A DNA stretch of 64,000 nt from Gammaproteobacteria bacterium (lineage in GTDB: Bacteria > Pseudomonadota > Gammaproteobacteria > SZUA-229). The translations under genes were made by a program, and so were the position numbers. The stretch's first letter is position 1, and each line of letters starts with the position of its first letter. The stretch covers positions 1-64,000 of the forward strand of contig JABDRN010000019.1 in NCBI GenBank assembly GCA_013041745.1, given 5' to 3'. Of this stretch, positions 36,460 through 46,503 are shown one piece after another. The notes beneath the pieces were generated by a model, which saw only the letters and a list, made by a program, of their open reading frames with translations, had not been told where the DNA came from and searched no databases.

Positions 36460-37580
36460 TATGGTCTGACGGTGTCCTGTTCAATGGTTTGTTCAGCGTC
36501 GCCTGCAGTATTCATAACCGTCACTTTTTTGCCATTACGCAGTCCGAGGTAGCCGCGGCTAACGATCCTGTCACCGGTCTGTAATGCAGACAAAACTTCT
36601 GTTAGCGTACCGAACTGTTGTCCCTGCTCAATATATATTTTTTCACTGACGGTGTCACCGCCATCAGACTCGACGACACGAAATACGTAAGCACCCTGTG
36701 GATCATACTGTACACTATGCACCGGGATCACCAGTCTATCAGTCGCTTTCAGCTCGACCCTGGCACGCGCAAACTGTCCGACCTTCGCGCCAGCAGGTAC
36801 CGGGTCAAGCTGGATCTCTATCAGACCTTTGTGGGTGCTGGCATTGATCGTTGGATGTATGCGAACGATTTTCGCCTTGAATGCCCTGTCACCCAGTGCA
36901 TCGATGAGCAGGGTGACCTGCTGGTTGATAGATACTAACGGTATCCATCTTTCAGCCAGGCTGGCTTCGAGCCGTAAGATCGATGGATCGATGATACTAT
37001 GGATATGCGATTGTGCTGCCAGCAGATCACCTGGCTCGTATAAGCGCTTGGTGATGAGGCCGTCGATCGGTGCTTTTATACTGGTCCGTTTGAGGCGTGT
37101 CAGCTGGCGTTTTTCTTCTGCAATCGCCAGATCCAGCACGGTGCGTGCCCTGGCGACTTCCTCTTCGGTCGAGATCTGTTTTGGCAGCAGTTTCTTCAGA
37201 CGTGAAAGGTCGACTTGTGCCTGTTCTTTCGAGGCAGTCGCTTTAGCAACCTCGGTCTTCAGTAATTCGTTGTCGAGCTGTACCAGTAAGGTGCCTTTTT
37301 TTACGGTATCACCTTCATGGTAGGGCAGCTTGATGATGCGGCCGCTCTCTTCGTTGTATAAACGGATCTTGGTCTTGGCTTCCAGTGTACCTGAGACAGT
37401 GTGTACCAGGGATACCGGTTTGTTCTCTACAGTGATGACTTCGACACGATGCGCAGCCTGTTGTGCCTTCTTCGTATTAATGTTCAGGTCACTGTTGTTA
37501 TCACAGGCACTCACCAGTAAACAGATGGTGAAATAAGCGAATAATGACCGATAGAGAGAATGCTTTTTCGATATAATCAT
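36459..37580 (-). CDS. RND adaptor, membrane-fusion lipoprotein
   Basis: The 373-residue protein has a lipobox LLVSAC with lipidated Cys26. It then has the HlyD/AcrA pattern: a lipoyl-like half (VSGTLEAKTKIRLYNEESGRI), a coiled-coil hairpin (about 105-145), the second lipoyl half (TSIKAPIDGLITKRLYEPGD) and a beta-barrel (GQFARARVELKATDRLVIPVHSV). It partners with the permease encoded downstream. No outer-membrane TolC-like gene is in the window, so one encoded elsewhere is probably shared. It lies only 42 bases from the divergent ABC exporter start. Confidence 0.93.
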   Translation of the reverse strand: MIISKKHSLYRSLFAYFTICLLVSACDNNSDLNINTKKAQQAAHRVEVITVENKPVSLVHTVSGTLEAKTKIRLYNEESGRIIKLPYHEGDTVKKGTLLVQLDNELLKTEVAKATASKEQAQVDLSRLKKLLPKQISTEEEVARARTVLDLAIAEEKRQLTRLKRTSIKAPIDGLITKRLYEPGDLLAAQSHIHSIIDPSILRLEASLAERWIPLVSINQQVTLLIDALGDRAFKAKIVRIHPTINASTHKGLIEIQLDPVPAGAKVGQFARARVELKATDRLVIPVHSVQYDPQGAYVFRVVESDGGDTVSEKIYIEQGQQFGTLTEVLSALQTGDRIVSRGYLGLRNGKKVTVMNTAGDAEQTIEQDTVRP

Positions 37581-37622
37581 GAGCTGAACTTTACCTTATT
37601 ACATACTGATGCTTCAAAATAA

Positions 37623-39446
37623 ATGATTCACCGACCGACTGCAGAGCCTCACGGTAACCGCAAAGACTTTGAGAATATAAAACGGCTGTTTCCATATATC
37701 TGGGACTTTAAAGGACGTGTCTTCATCGCATTGGCCTGCCTGATCCTTTCAAAGGTTGCTATCGTCGGTATGCCCCTGGTGCTGAAAGATATCGTGGATA
37801 GTCTGGACAGCAAGCAGCTTCTTGCCATGGATAACCTGGAATCAGCCAGCCTGGCAATACCCCTGGTGCTGTTATTGGCCTATGGTGCCTTACGCTTGAT
37901 GGCGAGCCTGTTCAATGAACTTCGCGATGCAATATTTGCCCGGGTCCGCTATCACGCCATGCGGGGCATCTCCAGGCGGGTGCTCAATCACCTGTATACG
38001 CTGTCACTTTCATATCACCTGGATAGAAAAACGGGAGGAATAACCAGGGACCTGGAGCGCGGCACCAACAGCTTGAGTTCGATTCTCAATTACCTGGTAT
38101 TTAATATTTTTCCTACAGCAGCCGAATTTATTTTTGTGGCTATCATCCTGCTGGGAAAATATGAACCGCATTTTGCCCTTATCACTTTCGCCACGGTGGC
38201 GATCTATATCAGTTTTACCCTGCTGGTCACGAACTGGCGCATGCACTACCGGCATGAGATGAACAAGCTCGAGTCGCAAGCGAACAGTTATGCTGTCGAT
38301 GGCATGCTCAACTATGAAACGGTTAAATATTTCACCAATGAAGATTACGAGTTAAAACAGTACGATGAAACACTGGATCGTTGGGAGGGTGCGGCGGTAA
38401 AGAGCCAGACCTCGATGTCGTTGCTCAATTTTGGACAGGGTGCGGTCATCGCTGTCGGTGTCACCTTGATGATGATCTATGCAGCACAGGGCGTGGTCGA
38501 TGGCGAGATGACCCTGGGCGACCTGGTGCTGGTCAACACCATGATGCTGCAGTTATTCATCCCTCTAAACTTCCTCGGTATCATCTACCGCGCACTCAAG
38601 TATGCACTTGCAGATATGGATATGATGCTGAAACTTCTCGATACCGAAAGAGAAGTGAAAGATGTGGAGCAAGCAAAACAGTTAACCGTGAGTGATGCTG
38701 TCATCCGTTTCGATAAGGTCTGTTTCGATTATAACGATGACCGCAAGATACTGCATGAGGTCAGTTTCGATATACCGCATGGGCATAAGGTCGCTGTCGT
38801 CGGCCCGTCAGGTGCCGGCAAGTCAACACTGGCTCGCCTGTTGTTTCGGTTTTATGACGTCGATTCCGGTGCTATTCTCATCGATGGTCAGAATATCAGC
38901 AGCGTTTCACAGAGCAGTCTGCGCGATAACATCGGTATCGTGCCGCAGGATACCGTGCTGTTTAACGATACCATCGATCATAATATCCGTTATGCCAGGC
39001 TCGATGCCAGCGACGAGCAGATACAGCAGGCGGCAAAACATGCCAATATCCATGATTTTATTATCGGTCTGCCTGATGGCTACCAGACAGTGGTCGGAGA
39101 ACGTGGTCTGAAACTTTCCGGTGGTGAAAAACAGCGTGTCGCGATCGCACGCGTCATCCTGAAAAATCCTCGTATCCTGGTCTTCGACGAAGCGACCTCG
39201 TCACTGGATTCACAATCAGAACAGATGATCCTGGAATCATTGAAAGAGATCGCCGAAAAACATACCACCCTGGTCATCGCACACCGTCTCTCTACTATCA
39301 TCGATGCTGATGATATCGTGGTACTGGATAAAGGCAGGGTAGTCGAGCAGGGCACTCACCAGGAATTACTCGAGAGAGAAGGAATGTATGCTCACCTGTG
39401 GAAACTGCAGCAAGAAGAAGAAAAAGAAAAGGAGATAACGGTCTGA
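37623..39446 (+). CDS. Atm1/HMT1-type ABC exporter (fused permease-ATPase)
   Basis: The 607-residue half-transporter has six membrane helices (about 30-330) and a C-terminal ATPase: Walker A GPSGAGKST, signature LSGGEKQRVAIAR and Walker B ILVFDEATS. The transmembrane stretches DRKTGGITRDLERGT, NYETVKYFTNE and NFLGIIYRALKYALADMDMM are those of Atm1/ABCB7-type exporters. Bacterial members export glutathione-metal or glutathione-persulfide conjugates. This assignment is from motif resemblance. The tail is strongly acidic/basic (EEEKEKEITV). The S4-domain gene follows after two bases. Confidence 0.93.
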   Translation: MIHRPTAEPHGNRKDFENIKRLFPYIWDFKGRVFIALACLILSKVAIVGMPLVLKDIVDSLDSKQLLAMDNLESASLAIPLVLLLAYGALRLMASLFNELRDAIFARVRYHAMRGISRRVLNHLYTLSLSYHLDRKTGGITRDLERGTNSLSSILNYLVFNIFPTAAEFIFVAIILLGKYEPHFALITFATVAIYISFTLLVTNWRMHYRHEMNKLESQANSYAVDGMLNYETVKYFTNEDYELKQYDETLDRWEGAAVKSQTSMSLLNFGQGAVIAVGVTLMMIYAAQGVVDGEMTLGDLVLVNTMMLQLFIPLNFLGIIYRALKYALADMDMMLKLLDTEREVKDVEQAKQLTVSDAVIRFDKVCFDYNDDRKILHEVSFDIPHGHKVAVVGPSGAGKSTLARLLFRFYDVDSGAILIDGQNISSVSQSSLRDNIGIVPQDTVLFNDTIDHNIRYARLDASDEQIQQAAKHANIHDFIIGLPDGYQTVVGERGLKLSGGEKQRVAIARVILKNPRILVFDEATSSLDSQSEQMILESLKEIAEKHTTLVIAHRLSTIIDADDIVVLDKGRVVEQGTHQELLEREGMYAHLWKLQQEEEKEKEITV

Positions 39447-39448
39447 TC

Positions 39449-39661
39449 ATGCGTGATGTCATAATAAGAAAAGAGCCTGTCGAGCTGCACAAGATCCTGA
39501 AATTTGAAGGCATGGTATCGAGTGGAGGCGTGGCTAAACTGGCGATCGAATCCGGTGATGTCCTGGTCAACGGTGAAGTCGAAACACGTAAACGCAAGAA
39601 GATGGTGAGCGGCGATATCATCGAATTCAATGGTGAGAAGATACGTCTTGTCGCGCATTAG
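39449..39661 (+). CDS. S4-domain RNA-binding protein, YbcJ-like
   Basis: The 70-residue protein is essentially one S4 domain: PVELHKILKFEGMVSSGGVAKLAIESGDVLVNGEVETRKRKKMVSGDIIEF. Such small S4 proteins bind structured RNA; their targets are mostly unknown. The start ATG 39449 is chosen because it begins the S4 fold. An in-frame upstream ATG at 39398 lies inside the ABC gene and adds unrelated residues. It follows the ABC exporter stop by two bases. Confidence 0.9.
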   Translation: MRDVIIRKEPVELHKILKFEGMVSSGGVAKLAIESGDVLVNGEVETRKRKKMVSGDIIEFNGEKIRLVAH

Positions 39662-39786
39662 TCTGTAGCCAGGCATGGCAGGCAAAGTAGCTGTCAAAAG
39701 GTTGGCGCAAGCCGTCAAGAAAGGGTGGCACTCTGTGACTAATATCTAGTTGAGTTCAATTCAATCACAGATATGGGAGACATGCC

Positions 39787-40059
39787 ATGTTAAGCAGTCA
39801 TGATATTAGAAGCGTTCAATACATGATCGAACAGTCGGATATCAGGGAACGGGATTTCCTCGAAGCACATGCAAAGATGGAGATCGATATCATCAACAGC
39901 CAGTGTTTAAACAGGTCATTGAGTGATGCTGAGATGCGAGCGTTTGAATTTGCTATCGAGACCATTACCCAGCTAGAGACTCGACAGCACAAAGAGACAT
40001 GGTGGTATGCGTCGAGAAAGCGGGACCAGCTGTCACGGCGTTATCGCTTGTCACACTAG
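39787..40059 (+). CDS. Small uncharacterised helical protein
   Basis: The 90-residue protein is charged and probably helical (RERDFLEAHAKMEIDIINSQCLNRSLSDAEMRAFEFAIETITQLE) with a basic end. No family is recognised. GGGAG about eight bases before ATG 39787 is a strong ribosome-binding site, so translation is likely. It is isolated from both neighbours. Confidence 0.7.
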   Translation: MLSSHDIRSVQYMIEQSDIRERDFLEAHAKMEIDIINSQCLNRSLSDAEMRAFEFAIETITQLETRQHKETWWYASRKRDQLSRRYRLSH

Positions 40060-40140
40060 ACCTGCATGTAGTGAAATCAATCATAAACAGGGGCAGGGCA
40101 GTTGCTATGTGGCAGAAAACTGTTCTGCTCATCTTAGGGA

Positions 40141-40821
40141 CTATTGATTTTTTATAATCCTGTAGTCTACATCTGCGACCAGGCTCTTTTTACTCATTGG
40201 ATTACTGGTGCAGTAACGGGCAAAGTCATGATCGATAAAGCGGTACATCAGGTGTTCATCGCGTCCTGTAGGAATACCAAGCCGGGCTGTCTGTATGTAC
40301 TGATCAACTGATATACCAGTGTCATCGAGGTAGAAGATGTTTTTATCAAACTGTCTGCCATCCCAGTCTGCAACTTTCAGATCCAGTGACCGGCACAGCA
40401 GGGTCTGTCCATTACACAGTTTTTCTGCTGGACGTTGCCCGCCTGTCACTGTCGGGTTCAGTTCCTGCATGATTTCGATGATCGTATTGAGGGTATCGGA
40501 ATCAGCTGCTTGATCAGCAAAAGGAAATGCAGATTTTATCAGTACCGCATCACCTTCACCTCTGCAGCTTATGTTAAGTGAATCTTTTCCCCTGGCATAA
40601 TACATATAGATGGTGCCGGCAGGCATGAATAGCGATTTACGTTTTTCGCTATAACCGAGTGAAGCATGGCTGCCTTTTTCAGTAAGGTAGTATGCTTCAG
40701 TTTCGATGATGCGTGCACTCAGCCAGGTGCCCCGATGTTTTCTGCGAATGATCTTGCCCAGTAGTTGCTGTGCCACCAGGCAGGCATCGCGGTCAAAGAA
40801 CGCCGGTTTCAGCATACTCAT
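40141..40821 (-). CDS. mpg: DNA-3-methyladenine glycosylase (AAG/MPG type)
   Basis: This enzyme excises alkylated purines in base excision repair. The 226-residue protein has the AAG fold motifs: LLGKIIRRKHRGTWLSARIIETEAYY (intercalation and catalytic Glu region), GSHASLGYSEKRKSLFMPAGTIYMYYARG, and a late RPAEKLCNGQTLLCRSLDL. It is homologous to human MPG, not to E. coli Tag or AlkA. Minus-strand neighbours include the LMF1-like gene and hrpB, 33 bases upstream. Confidence 0.93.
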   Translation of the reverse strand: MSMLKPAFFDRDACLVAQQLLGKIIRRKHRGTWLSARIIETEAYYLTEKGSHASLGYSEKRKSLFMPAGTIYMYYARGKDSLNISCRGEGDAVLIKSAFPFADQAADSDTLNTIIEIMQELNPTVTGGQRPAEKLCNGQTLLCRSLDLKVADWDGRQFDKNIFYLDDTGISVDQYIQTARLGIPTGRDEHLMYRFIDHDFARYCTSNPMSKKSLVADVDYRIIKNQ

Positions 40822-40854
40822 GATGTGTCTTTGAAATACGCAGGCATAACAGGC

Positions 40855-42321
40855 TCAAGGTCTCCTCGGTCTGACATGCGGAAATTGCCCGAGGTATTCA
40901 TATTTCCACCAGTTCCCGGTTTCGCGTCTTTCCTCAAAGTCAGTGAACTTATATTGGAAAACCTGCACCCTGATAAATTTAGGCGGCGCTTGCGGGAACG
41001 GATTATAGGCGAGCAAGTCGAGTACATCGGAAGAGCCCTGCTCCAGTTTTATGATGAAGCGGTCAAACCAGTACATGAATTCTGGAAACTGCGGTGGTAC
41101 GAACCATGTCATCCAGTCAAGCCTTGGTTGATGTGGAATATTAAATACCGGTCGCTGATCAAGCGGGCCGGGTTTGTATTTAAACTGGTAGGCCTTCCAT
41201 TTGATGCCATCATTAGAACCTTCGATCTGCAGCTCATGACGCTCTGTCTGCATGGTAGGGAATACATGAAAATCATGACCGATACCCCATGTCCTCACCA
41301 TAACGGTAGCTTGTCTGATGCTAGCCGGAAAGGCCAGATCAGGAAAGTACCTGAGAAACACCGTGATGCTGCTGACGAGGATCAGGATGGCAAAAACCGG
41401 CAGGATATAGATTCTTTTCTGCTGCCCTGCGCTATGCTCTGCCGGGATAGCAATCTCAGCGGGCAACAGCATGTCAGGCATAATTTTTCTTAGCAGGCGA
41501 TCATCCAGCAGGAACAGGCAGAGCGCGATGGTGAGTATGTTTATCCAGTTATGGTTACTGCTGGCGATGATCATTAGCTGCATGATAAGTGTAATCAATG
41601 CAGCACTTATGCGAAACCTGCGTGGCAGAAAAATAAAAAATGGAACGATCAGCTCGGTGAAGAATGTAAATAGTACACCAGCCTGCAGTAACCAGTCAGG
41701 CAGCTGATGGAAGTACCATGCCCCAGCATGCGGCAATGGCTGTGTTTCAAAATAATATTTCAGTGTCGTCAGGTCCGCCCATACCGGGTCTCCACTGGTG
41801 ATCTTTGACACACCCGACATGAACCTGAGGCGGAAAAGTAGCCAGTGATATAAAAATATCACCAGGTGGCTCGGACCCGAGGTTAAAAATATGGCCAGAA
41901 AACCGGCTTCCAGTAGCAGCGTGTCCCACTGAAAGGTCATAAACATCTGTCCGGCGTGAAACAGGGACAGGTAGGAGATGAACATCAATATCAGCATCGT
42001 TGTTCGCCAGTAGCCGAAAAACAGTGCTACTGAAAACAGGCAGCCGGCATAGGCGACGAGCTGTAGCATGAGGTTGCCAGAATCGATCCAGAACACAGTG
42101 GGCAGATACATGAAGGCCAGGTAACCTCTCTGCTGATAAGCCTGTGTCAGGTATTCCTCGAATGGCAGGATGCCATCGGGACCGGCCAGTCCGGGGATCT
42201 GTACCGCGATGGATAAAAATGCTGCAAAATAGATGACAGCTAATGCTTTAAGAAATAACCAGCTGCCTATCCGATAGTCTTCAGCGATGGCTAGCGGTCT
42301 GGAAAAAAGCGAAGTATTCAT
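40855..42321 (-). CDS. LMF1-family membrane protein
   Basis: The 488-residue protein matches the lipase maturation factor family. It has about eight to ten membrane spans (for example FYLPTVFW-type segments and HAGQMFMTFQWDTLLLEAGFLAIFL), then a C-terminal soluble domain with WYFHQLPDWLL and NWWKYEYLGQFP. The tryptophan-rich FQWDTLLLEAGFL motif is characteristic of the family. In vertebrates the family assists ER lipase folding; bacterial function is unknown and no lipase is adjacent. The hrpB stop lies one base away. Confidence 0.88.
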   Translation of the reverse strand: MNTSLFSRPLAIAEDYRIGSWLFLKALAVIYFAAFLSIAVQIPGLAGPDGILPFEEYLTQAYQQRGYLAFMYLPTVFWIDSGNLMLQLVAYAGCLFSVALFFGYWRTTMLILMFISYLSLFHAGQMFMTFQWDTLLLEAGFLAIFLTSGPSHLVIFLYHWLLFRLRFMSGVSKITSGDPVWADLTTLKYYFETQPLPHAGAWYFHQLPDWLLQAGVLFTFFTELIVPFFIFLPRRFRISAALITLIMQLMIIASSNHNWINILTIALCLFLLDDRLLRKIMPDMLLPAEIAIPAEHSAGQQKRIYILPVFAILILVSSITVFLRYFPDLAFPASIRQATVMVRTWGIGHDFHVFPTMQTERHELQIEGSNDGIKWKAYQFKYKPGPLDQRPVFNIPHQPRLDWMTWFVPPQFPEFMYWFDRFIIKLEQGSSDVLDLLAYNPFPQAPPKFIRVQVFQYKFTDFEERRETGNWWKYEYLGQFPHVRPRRP

Positions 42322-42322
42322 C

Positions 42323-44917
42323 TCAGCGGTTCATCTGTTTCTTTGTCTTGCTGGTCGCCTGCGCTGTCAGCGGGTCATCCGGCCAGTAATGTTTTTTATA
42401 TTTACCACGCAGTTCTTTTTTTACTTCATGATACGCCGTTTTCCAGAAACTGTTCAAATCCTGAGTGACCTGCATCGGACGACGTGCTGGTGATAAAAGA
42501 TGCAGCATCAATTTACAATGTCCCGCGAGCAGCGTCGGTGTTTCCCTGAGGCCGAATACTTCCTGCAACCTGACTGCCAGTACCGGTGTTGCAGGATCGG
42601 AATAGTCGACACTGATAGCTGATCCGCTCGGCACGGTGACTTTCTCAGGAGCCAGGCGCTCGATGACCTGAAGCTGTTCCCAGCTCAGCATATTTCGCAA
42701 CAGTCTGTACAGGTCCAGTTTATAACACTGTTTGAAGCTGTTTTCATCACCCAGCTGTGGCGATAACCAGTCAGACAGGGAGGCGAGCAGGGCGGAATCT
42801 GTAAAGTCAGGCAGCCTGATATCACCCAGCTGTTTCTCCAGGTCTGCGTTGTTTTTTATATTCTCATTGATGAAATTGACGCGTTGTACCAGCCCGTTTG
42901 CCTGTGGTGACCAGTTGAAGATGTGTAAGCCTGACTTTTTGATCGCATCTACCAGGCATTGCTTTACTGCTTCTCTGTCGCTGTCATGGGCGGTTTCCTG
43001 CTGGATGATCACTTTACCTATGTGCGATACCCGTTTTACTTCGACACGTTGCAGTGTTTCATTCCATGTGATCTCTTCTGAGATCTGGATGCTCTCTATG
43101 AAATAGTCCTGCAGTTGTTCTGTTGTTATCTCAGCGGCCAGGTAGATGGTTGACTCACGTTGTTTGGCATCAAGGTTGGCGATAACCAGGTATTCATAGA
43201 GGTGTTGTTGCAGGTGCTGCGGGATACTGGCACCTTTACCGTTACTCATCAGGTAACGACTATCGTTATCACTTCGCTGTCTGGCTATCCTGTCAGGATA
43301 GGCATAAGCCAGTAATACACCGCTCAGTTGTTCGTCCACATTTTTTTCTGATGCATGATTGAACTCGGTATCTCCCAGTGTCTTACGATTCAGTCGTTTA
43401 TAAAAATCATCAGCGCTCTGAATGATCCGTCTGCACTGTGCAGGATCGATGCCACGTCGTTCTATATTCCGCGAAGAGCGTGAGTTCTGCAGTATGCTTA
43501 TCCTGTCGTGTAAATCATAACTCCTGTCAGCGCCGGCAAGAAAAAAGTCTTTTTCAGTAAGCAGGGCGGCGATGAGGCAGCCATGATAGGTCTGTCCGAG
43601 TTCTGCTGACCTTAACATCATATGTGCCAGTCTCGGATGTGTGCCGGTTTCTAGCATGTTACGGCCGTGCATGGTTATCCTGCCATCTATGTCTAGTGCA
43701 TCGAGCTGCTTTAATAAATCTTTTGCCTGGTCCGTGGCGCTGCTGGGTGGTATGTCCAGCCATGACAACTCATCTGCCTGTGAGACTCCCCAGTTGGCCA
43801 GTTCTAATACCAGTGATGACAGGTCGCTATGAAGGATCTCGGCTAATGAGTGCCTGGCAAGACGTTGCTGCTGTCGTGCGCTCCACAGGCGGTAACAGGT
43901 GCCGGCTGACAGTCGTCCTGCCCGACCGCTGCGCTGCTCTGCCGAATCCTGCGAGATGGCGCGCGTCGTCAGCCGGTTCATCGCCGAAGCAGGATCATAT
44001 TCGAGGATGCGCTCAAGTCCCGAGTCGATAACACAGTCGATACCCTCGATGGTCAGGCTGGTTTCTGCGATATTGGTTGCCAGCACGATCTTCCTGTGAT
44101 CTGCAGCAGGCGGGCTGATTGCACGGTCCTGCTGCTGCTTGTTCAAGTTGCCATGCAGTGGTGTTATCAGGATGTTATTGATCGATGTCTCATCGAGGTA
44201 CTGTTTGATGCTGTCAGCGAGCTGGTTGATCTCCCTGACGCCAGGCAAGAATACCAGGCAATTACCACGGTGTTCATGTATCACATGTTTTGCTGTATTG
44301 AGCAGGGCTTTGCCCAGGGTATGACGGTCTGTTGCTGTGATGTTTGATTCAGTGTACCTGATGTCGACCGGATAACAGCGTCCTTCACTCTGGATCAGCG
44401 GGGCATCCACGAGCAGGGCAGAGATGGCGCCGCTATTGAGTGTTGCCGACATTACCAGTAACTTCAGGTCATTTCGTATGATCTGCTGACTCTGCAGACA
44501 TAATGCCAGTGACAGATCGGCATGCAGACTGCGCTCATGAAACTCGTCAAAGATCACCAGGGCAGCTGAGTTTAGTTCCGGATCAGCCTGTATCCTGCGT
44601 GTTAAAATTCCCTCGGTAACGACGAGTATCTTTGTCCGCTTGCTAAAGCAGCTGTCCTGACGTATCTGGTAACCGATGGTTTCACCGATCTTTTCATTTA
44701 ACAGAAATGCCATGCGTGCTGCTGCATTACGGGCAGCCAGTCGTCTCGGTTCGAGCATGATGATCTGTTTATCTTTCAGCCAGGGCTGGCCGAGGAGGGC
44801 GATGGGGACAGCCGTTGTCTTACCGGCACCGGGCGGTGCCTGCAGTACCATTCGATCGTGGCGACCCAGGGTCTCCTTAATCTCTGCTAGTACGTCATCG
44901 ATTGGTAGCTTTGGCAT
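42323..44917 (-). CDS. hrpB: ATP-dependent helicase HrpB
   Basis: HrpB is a DEAH-box family helicase. The 864-residue protein has Walker A APPGAGKTTAVP near residue 25-36, DEFHERSLHADL (the DEAH box appears as DEFH, as in the HrpB subgroup), SAT motif VMSATLN, and QRSGRAGR near 320. The C-terminal HrpB-specific region ends in basic KYKKHYWPDDP. Role is presumably RNA remodelling, with targets poorly known. It precedes the LMF1-like gene in one minus-strand block. Confidence 0.95.
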   Translation of the reverse strand: MPKLPIDDVLAEIKETLGRHDRMVLQAPPGAGKTTAVPIALLGQPWLKDKQIIMLEPRRLAARNAAARMAFLLNEKIGETIGYQIRQDSCFSKRTKILVVTEGILTRRIQADPELNSAALVIFDEFHERSLHADLSLALCLQSQQIIRNDLKLLVMSATLNSGAISALLVDAPLIQSEGRCYPVDIRYTESNITATDRHTLGKALLNTAKHVIHEHRGNCLVFLPGVREINQLADSIKQYLDETSINNILITPLHGNLNKQQQDRAISPPAADHRKIVLATNIAETSLTIEGIDCVIDSGLERILEYDPASAMNRLTTRAISQDSAEQRSGRAGRLSAGTCYRLWSARQQQRLARHSLAEILHSDLSSLVLELANWGVSQADELSWLDIPPSSATDQAKDLLKQLDALDIDGRITMHGRNMLETGTHPRLAHMMLRSAELGQTYHGCLIAALLTEKDFFLAGADRSYDLHDRISILQNSRSSRNIERRGIDPAQCRRIIQSADDFYKRLNRKTLGDTEFNHASEKNVDEQLSGVLLAYAYPDRIARQRSDNDSRYLMSNGKGASIPQHLQQHLYEYLVIANLDAKQRESTIYLAAEITTEQLQDYFIESIQISEEITWNETLQRVEVKRVSHIGKVIIQQETAHDSDREAVKQCLVDAIKKSGLHIFNWSPQANGLVQRVNFINENIKNNADLEKQLGDIRLPDFTDSALLASLSDWLSPQLGDENSFKQCYKLDLYRLLRNMLSWEQLQVIERLAPEKVTVPSGSAISVDYSDPATPVLAVRLQEVFGLRETPTLLAGHCKLMLHLLSPARRPMQVTQDLNSFWKTAYHEVKKELRGKYKKHYWPDDPLTAQATSKTKKQMNR

Positions 44918-45224
44918 ATTAAAAAACTGGAATTATCCTGTTGAGACACGAGCATACCGCTGATATCTGTCTTAATGATCTATTAAGTGTTACTGACGCT
45001 ATTCTCGTCAAACGATGGCAGTTCGACTGCGACACGCAATCGCAGGGGTATCAAGCGTTCAATTATATTCCATAGTCAACCGAGGGTGGCTGACATATTT
45101 CACTGCTGACCATCCAAATTATGAATAAAACAGTTTATTGCTGTATGTCAATAAATACTCTGGATGCGCCTAACCCTTTCTTATAGTATAGGGTTTGAGA
45201 TCAAACAGAAAAGAGGTGAATACC
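44918..45224. other. Divergent intergenic region with hairpin
   Basis: No supported gene lies here. Near the right end AACCCT (45170) and AGGGTT (45189) form an inverted repeat with a 12-base AT-rich centre TTCTTATAGTAT, which could be an operator or a -10-containing hairpin. It would control the plus-strand gene at 45225. I see no clear -35. The rest is unremarkable. Confidence 0.5.
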
Positions 45225-45575
45225 ATGCAACCTGTTATTACTGTTGAGTTCACAGCGCGGTCTGGTGACCAGTCATTTAAGGAAGAGAATGTGACTTTTC
45301 ATAACCCTGAAGAACTTTTTGCTTTTGTAGCACCGGAGGGTGGCTGTGACGCTATCCCGAATGAAGTGTCTGAGATCCAGATGGTATTCCTGCCGCCGGA
45401 ACACCCCAATACGCAGAACCCTGTGGCAGACAAAAGGGTAACCCTGGAGCTGGGCATGGTGTTCTTGACCGGGCCACTCGCTGCTATCGTGCAGACCGCC
45501 GAACAACTTATCGATAAAGCCGGTCGCGGAGAACTCAGTGATTCTTTCCTCAAGGTTATCGATGTGAATCTCTGA
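45225..45575 (+). CDS. Small uncharacterised acidic protein
   Basis: The 116-residue protein has no membrane segment. It opens MQPVITVEFTARSGDQSFKEENVTFHNPEELFAFVAPEGG, a strand-rich pattern, and ends in a helical region. GAGG at 45213-45216 gives good spacing to ATG 45225, and an upstream TTG/ATG-like start at 45195 is unnecessary. I do not recognise the family. It is ten bases before the YihY-type gene. Confidence 0.75.
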   Translation: MQPVITVEFTARSGDQSFKEENVTFHNPEELFAFVAPEGGCDAIPNEVSEIQMVFLPPEHPNTQNPVADKRVTLELGMVFLTGPLAAIVQTAEQLIDKAGRGELSDSFLKVIDVNL

Positions 45576-45585
45576 TACAGGGATT

Positions 45586-46470
45586 ATGGACAATTCACGC
45601 CTGCGCTTCGTGTTGGACAATCCCTGGCAGTTCTTCAGGCGCGTGCTGGCAGGGTTTAGTGCTAACCAGGGGCTGTTGCTTTCCGGGGCTGTTGCGTATT
45701 ATACCTTGCTTACTATCGTGCCGATGTTTGCTCTCATCATCACTGTACTGTCGCAGATACAGGAAACACAGCCACTGCTTGAGTCGTTGAGAGAGTACCT
45801 GCTGCTGATCGCACCAAACCAGGCTGATGCATTGATCAGCCAGATCAGTGCTTTCCAGCAGAACTGGAAGACGGTCGGCCTGATGGGAATCCTCCTCTTG
45901 CTGTTTTTTAGTTCGTTTGCTTTCACTTCGCTGGAGAATGCGATGTCGGTGATATTTTTTCATCGGGTCGCTATTCATCGACGCCACTTTCTGATCTCGG
46001 CAATCATCCCATATTGCTATATCTTCCTGCTTGCCGTCGGTATGTTGCTGGTCAGTATGGTCAGTGGCAGTCTGCATTCACTCGATGCCCGCTCGGTATC
46101 GGTTATGGGACAGGAGTGGTCACTCAGTGGTCTTGAGACCGCGCTGATCTATATGCTGGGAATCATCGGTGAGATACTGTTGCTGACGTCCATCTACCTG
46201 GTAATGCCGGTAGGCAAGCTGTCATTGCGGCACGCGCTGATAGGCGGCATAACTGCTGCTTTCCTGTGGGAGATCACCCGACATATCCTGGTCTGGTATT
46301 TTTCCACACTGTCACTGGTCAACATCGTCTATGGTGCCTTTGCTACTGTCATTATCATTCTATTAAGTCTGGAGGCGGCCGCGATCATACTACTGCTCGG
46401 TGCACAGGTCATCGCTGAATATGAACGTATCGGCAGTTCATCGACAGCGACACATGGATTGCAGACCTGA
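45586..46470 (+). CDS. YihY/BrkB-family inner-membrane protein
   Basis: The 294-residue protein has about six membrane helices. The family motif GAVAYYTLLTIVPMFALIITVLSQ (near residue 33-56) and RHALIGGITAAFLWEITRHILVWYF are clear. Members were once thought to be RNase BN; that activity belongs to another protein, so no enzymatic function is claimed. It sits between two uncharacterised genes on the plus strand. Confidence 0.93.
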   Translation: MDNSRLRFVLDNPWQFFRRVLAGFSANQGLLLSGAVAYYTLLTIVPMFALIITVLSQIQETQPLLESLREYLLLIAPNQADALISQISAFQQNWKTVGLMGILLLLFFSSFAFTSLENAMSVIFFHRVAIHRRHFLISAIIPYCYIFLLAVGMLLVSMVSGSLHSLDARSVSVMGQEWSLSGLETALIYMLGIIGEILLLTSIYLVMPVGKLSLRHALIGGITAAFLWEITRHILVWYFSTLSLVNIVYGAFATVIIILLSLEAAAIILLLGAQVIAEYERIGSSSTATHGLQT

Positions 46471-46503
46471 TAAAATAGCAGGTGTTTTTCATGAGGCGGA
46501 AGT

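Noticed and set aside
33346-37580. RND operon as a complete three-component pump
   Set aside because: Only the permease and adaptor are present; no outer-membrane factor was found in the window.
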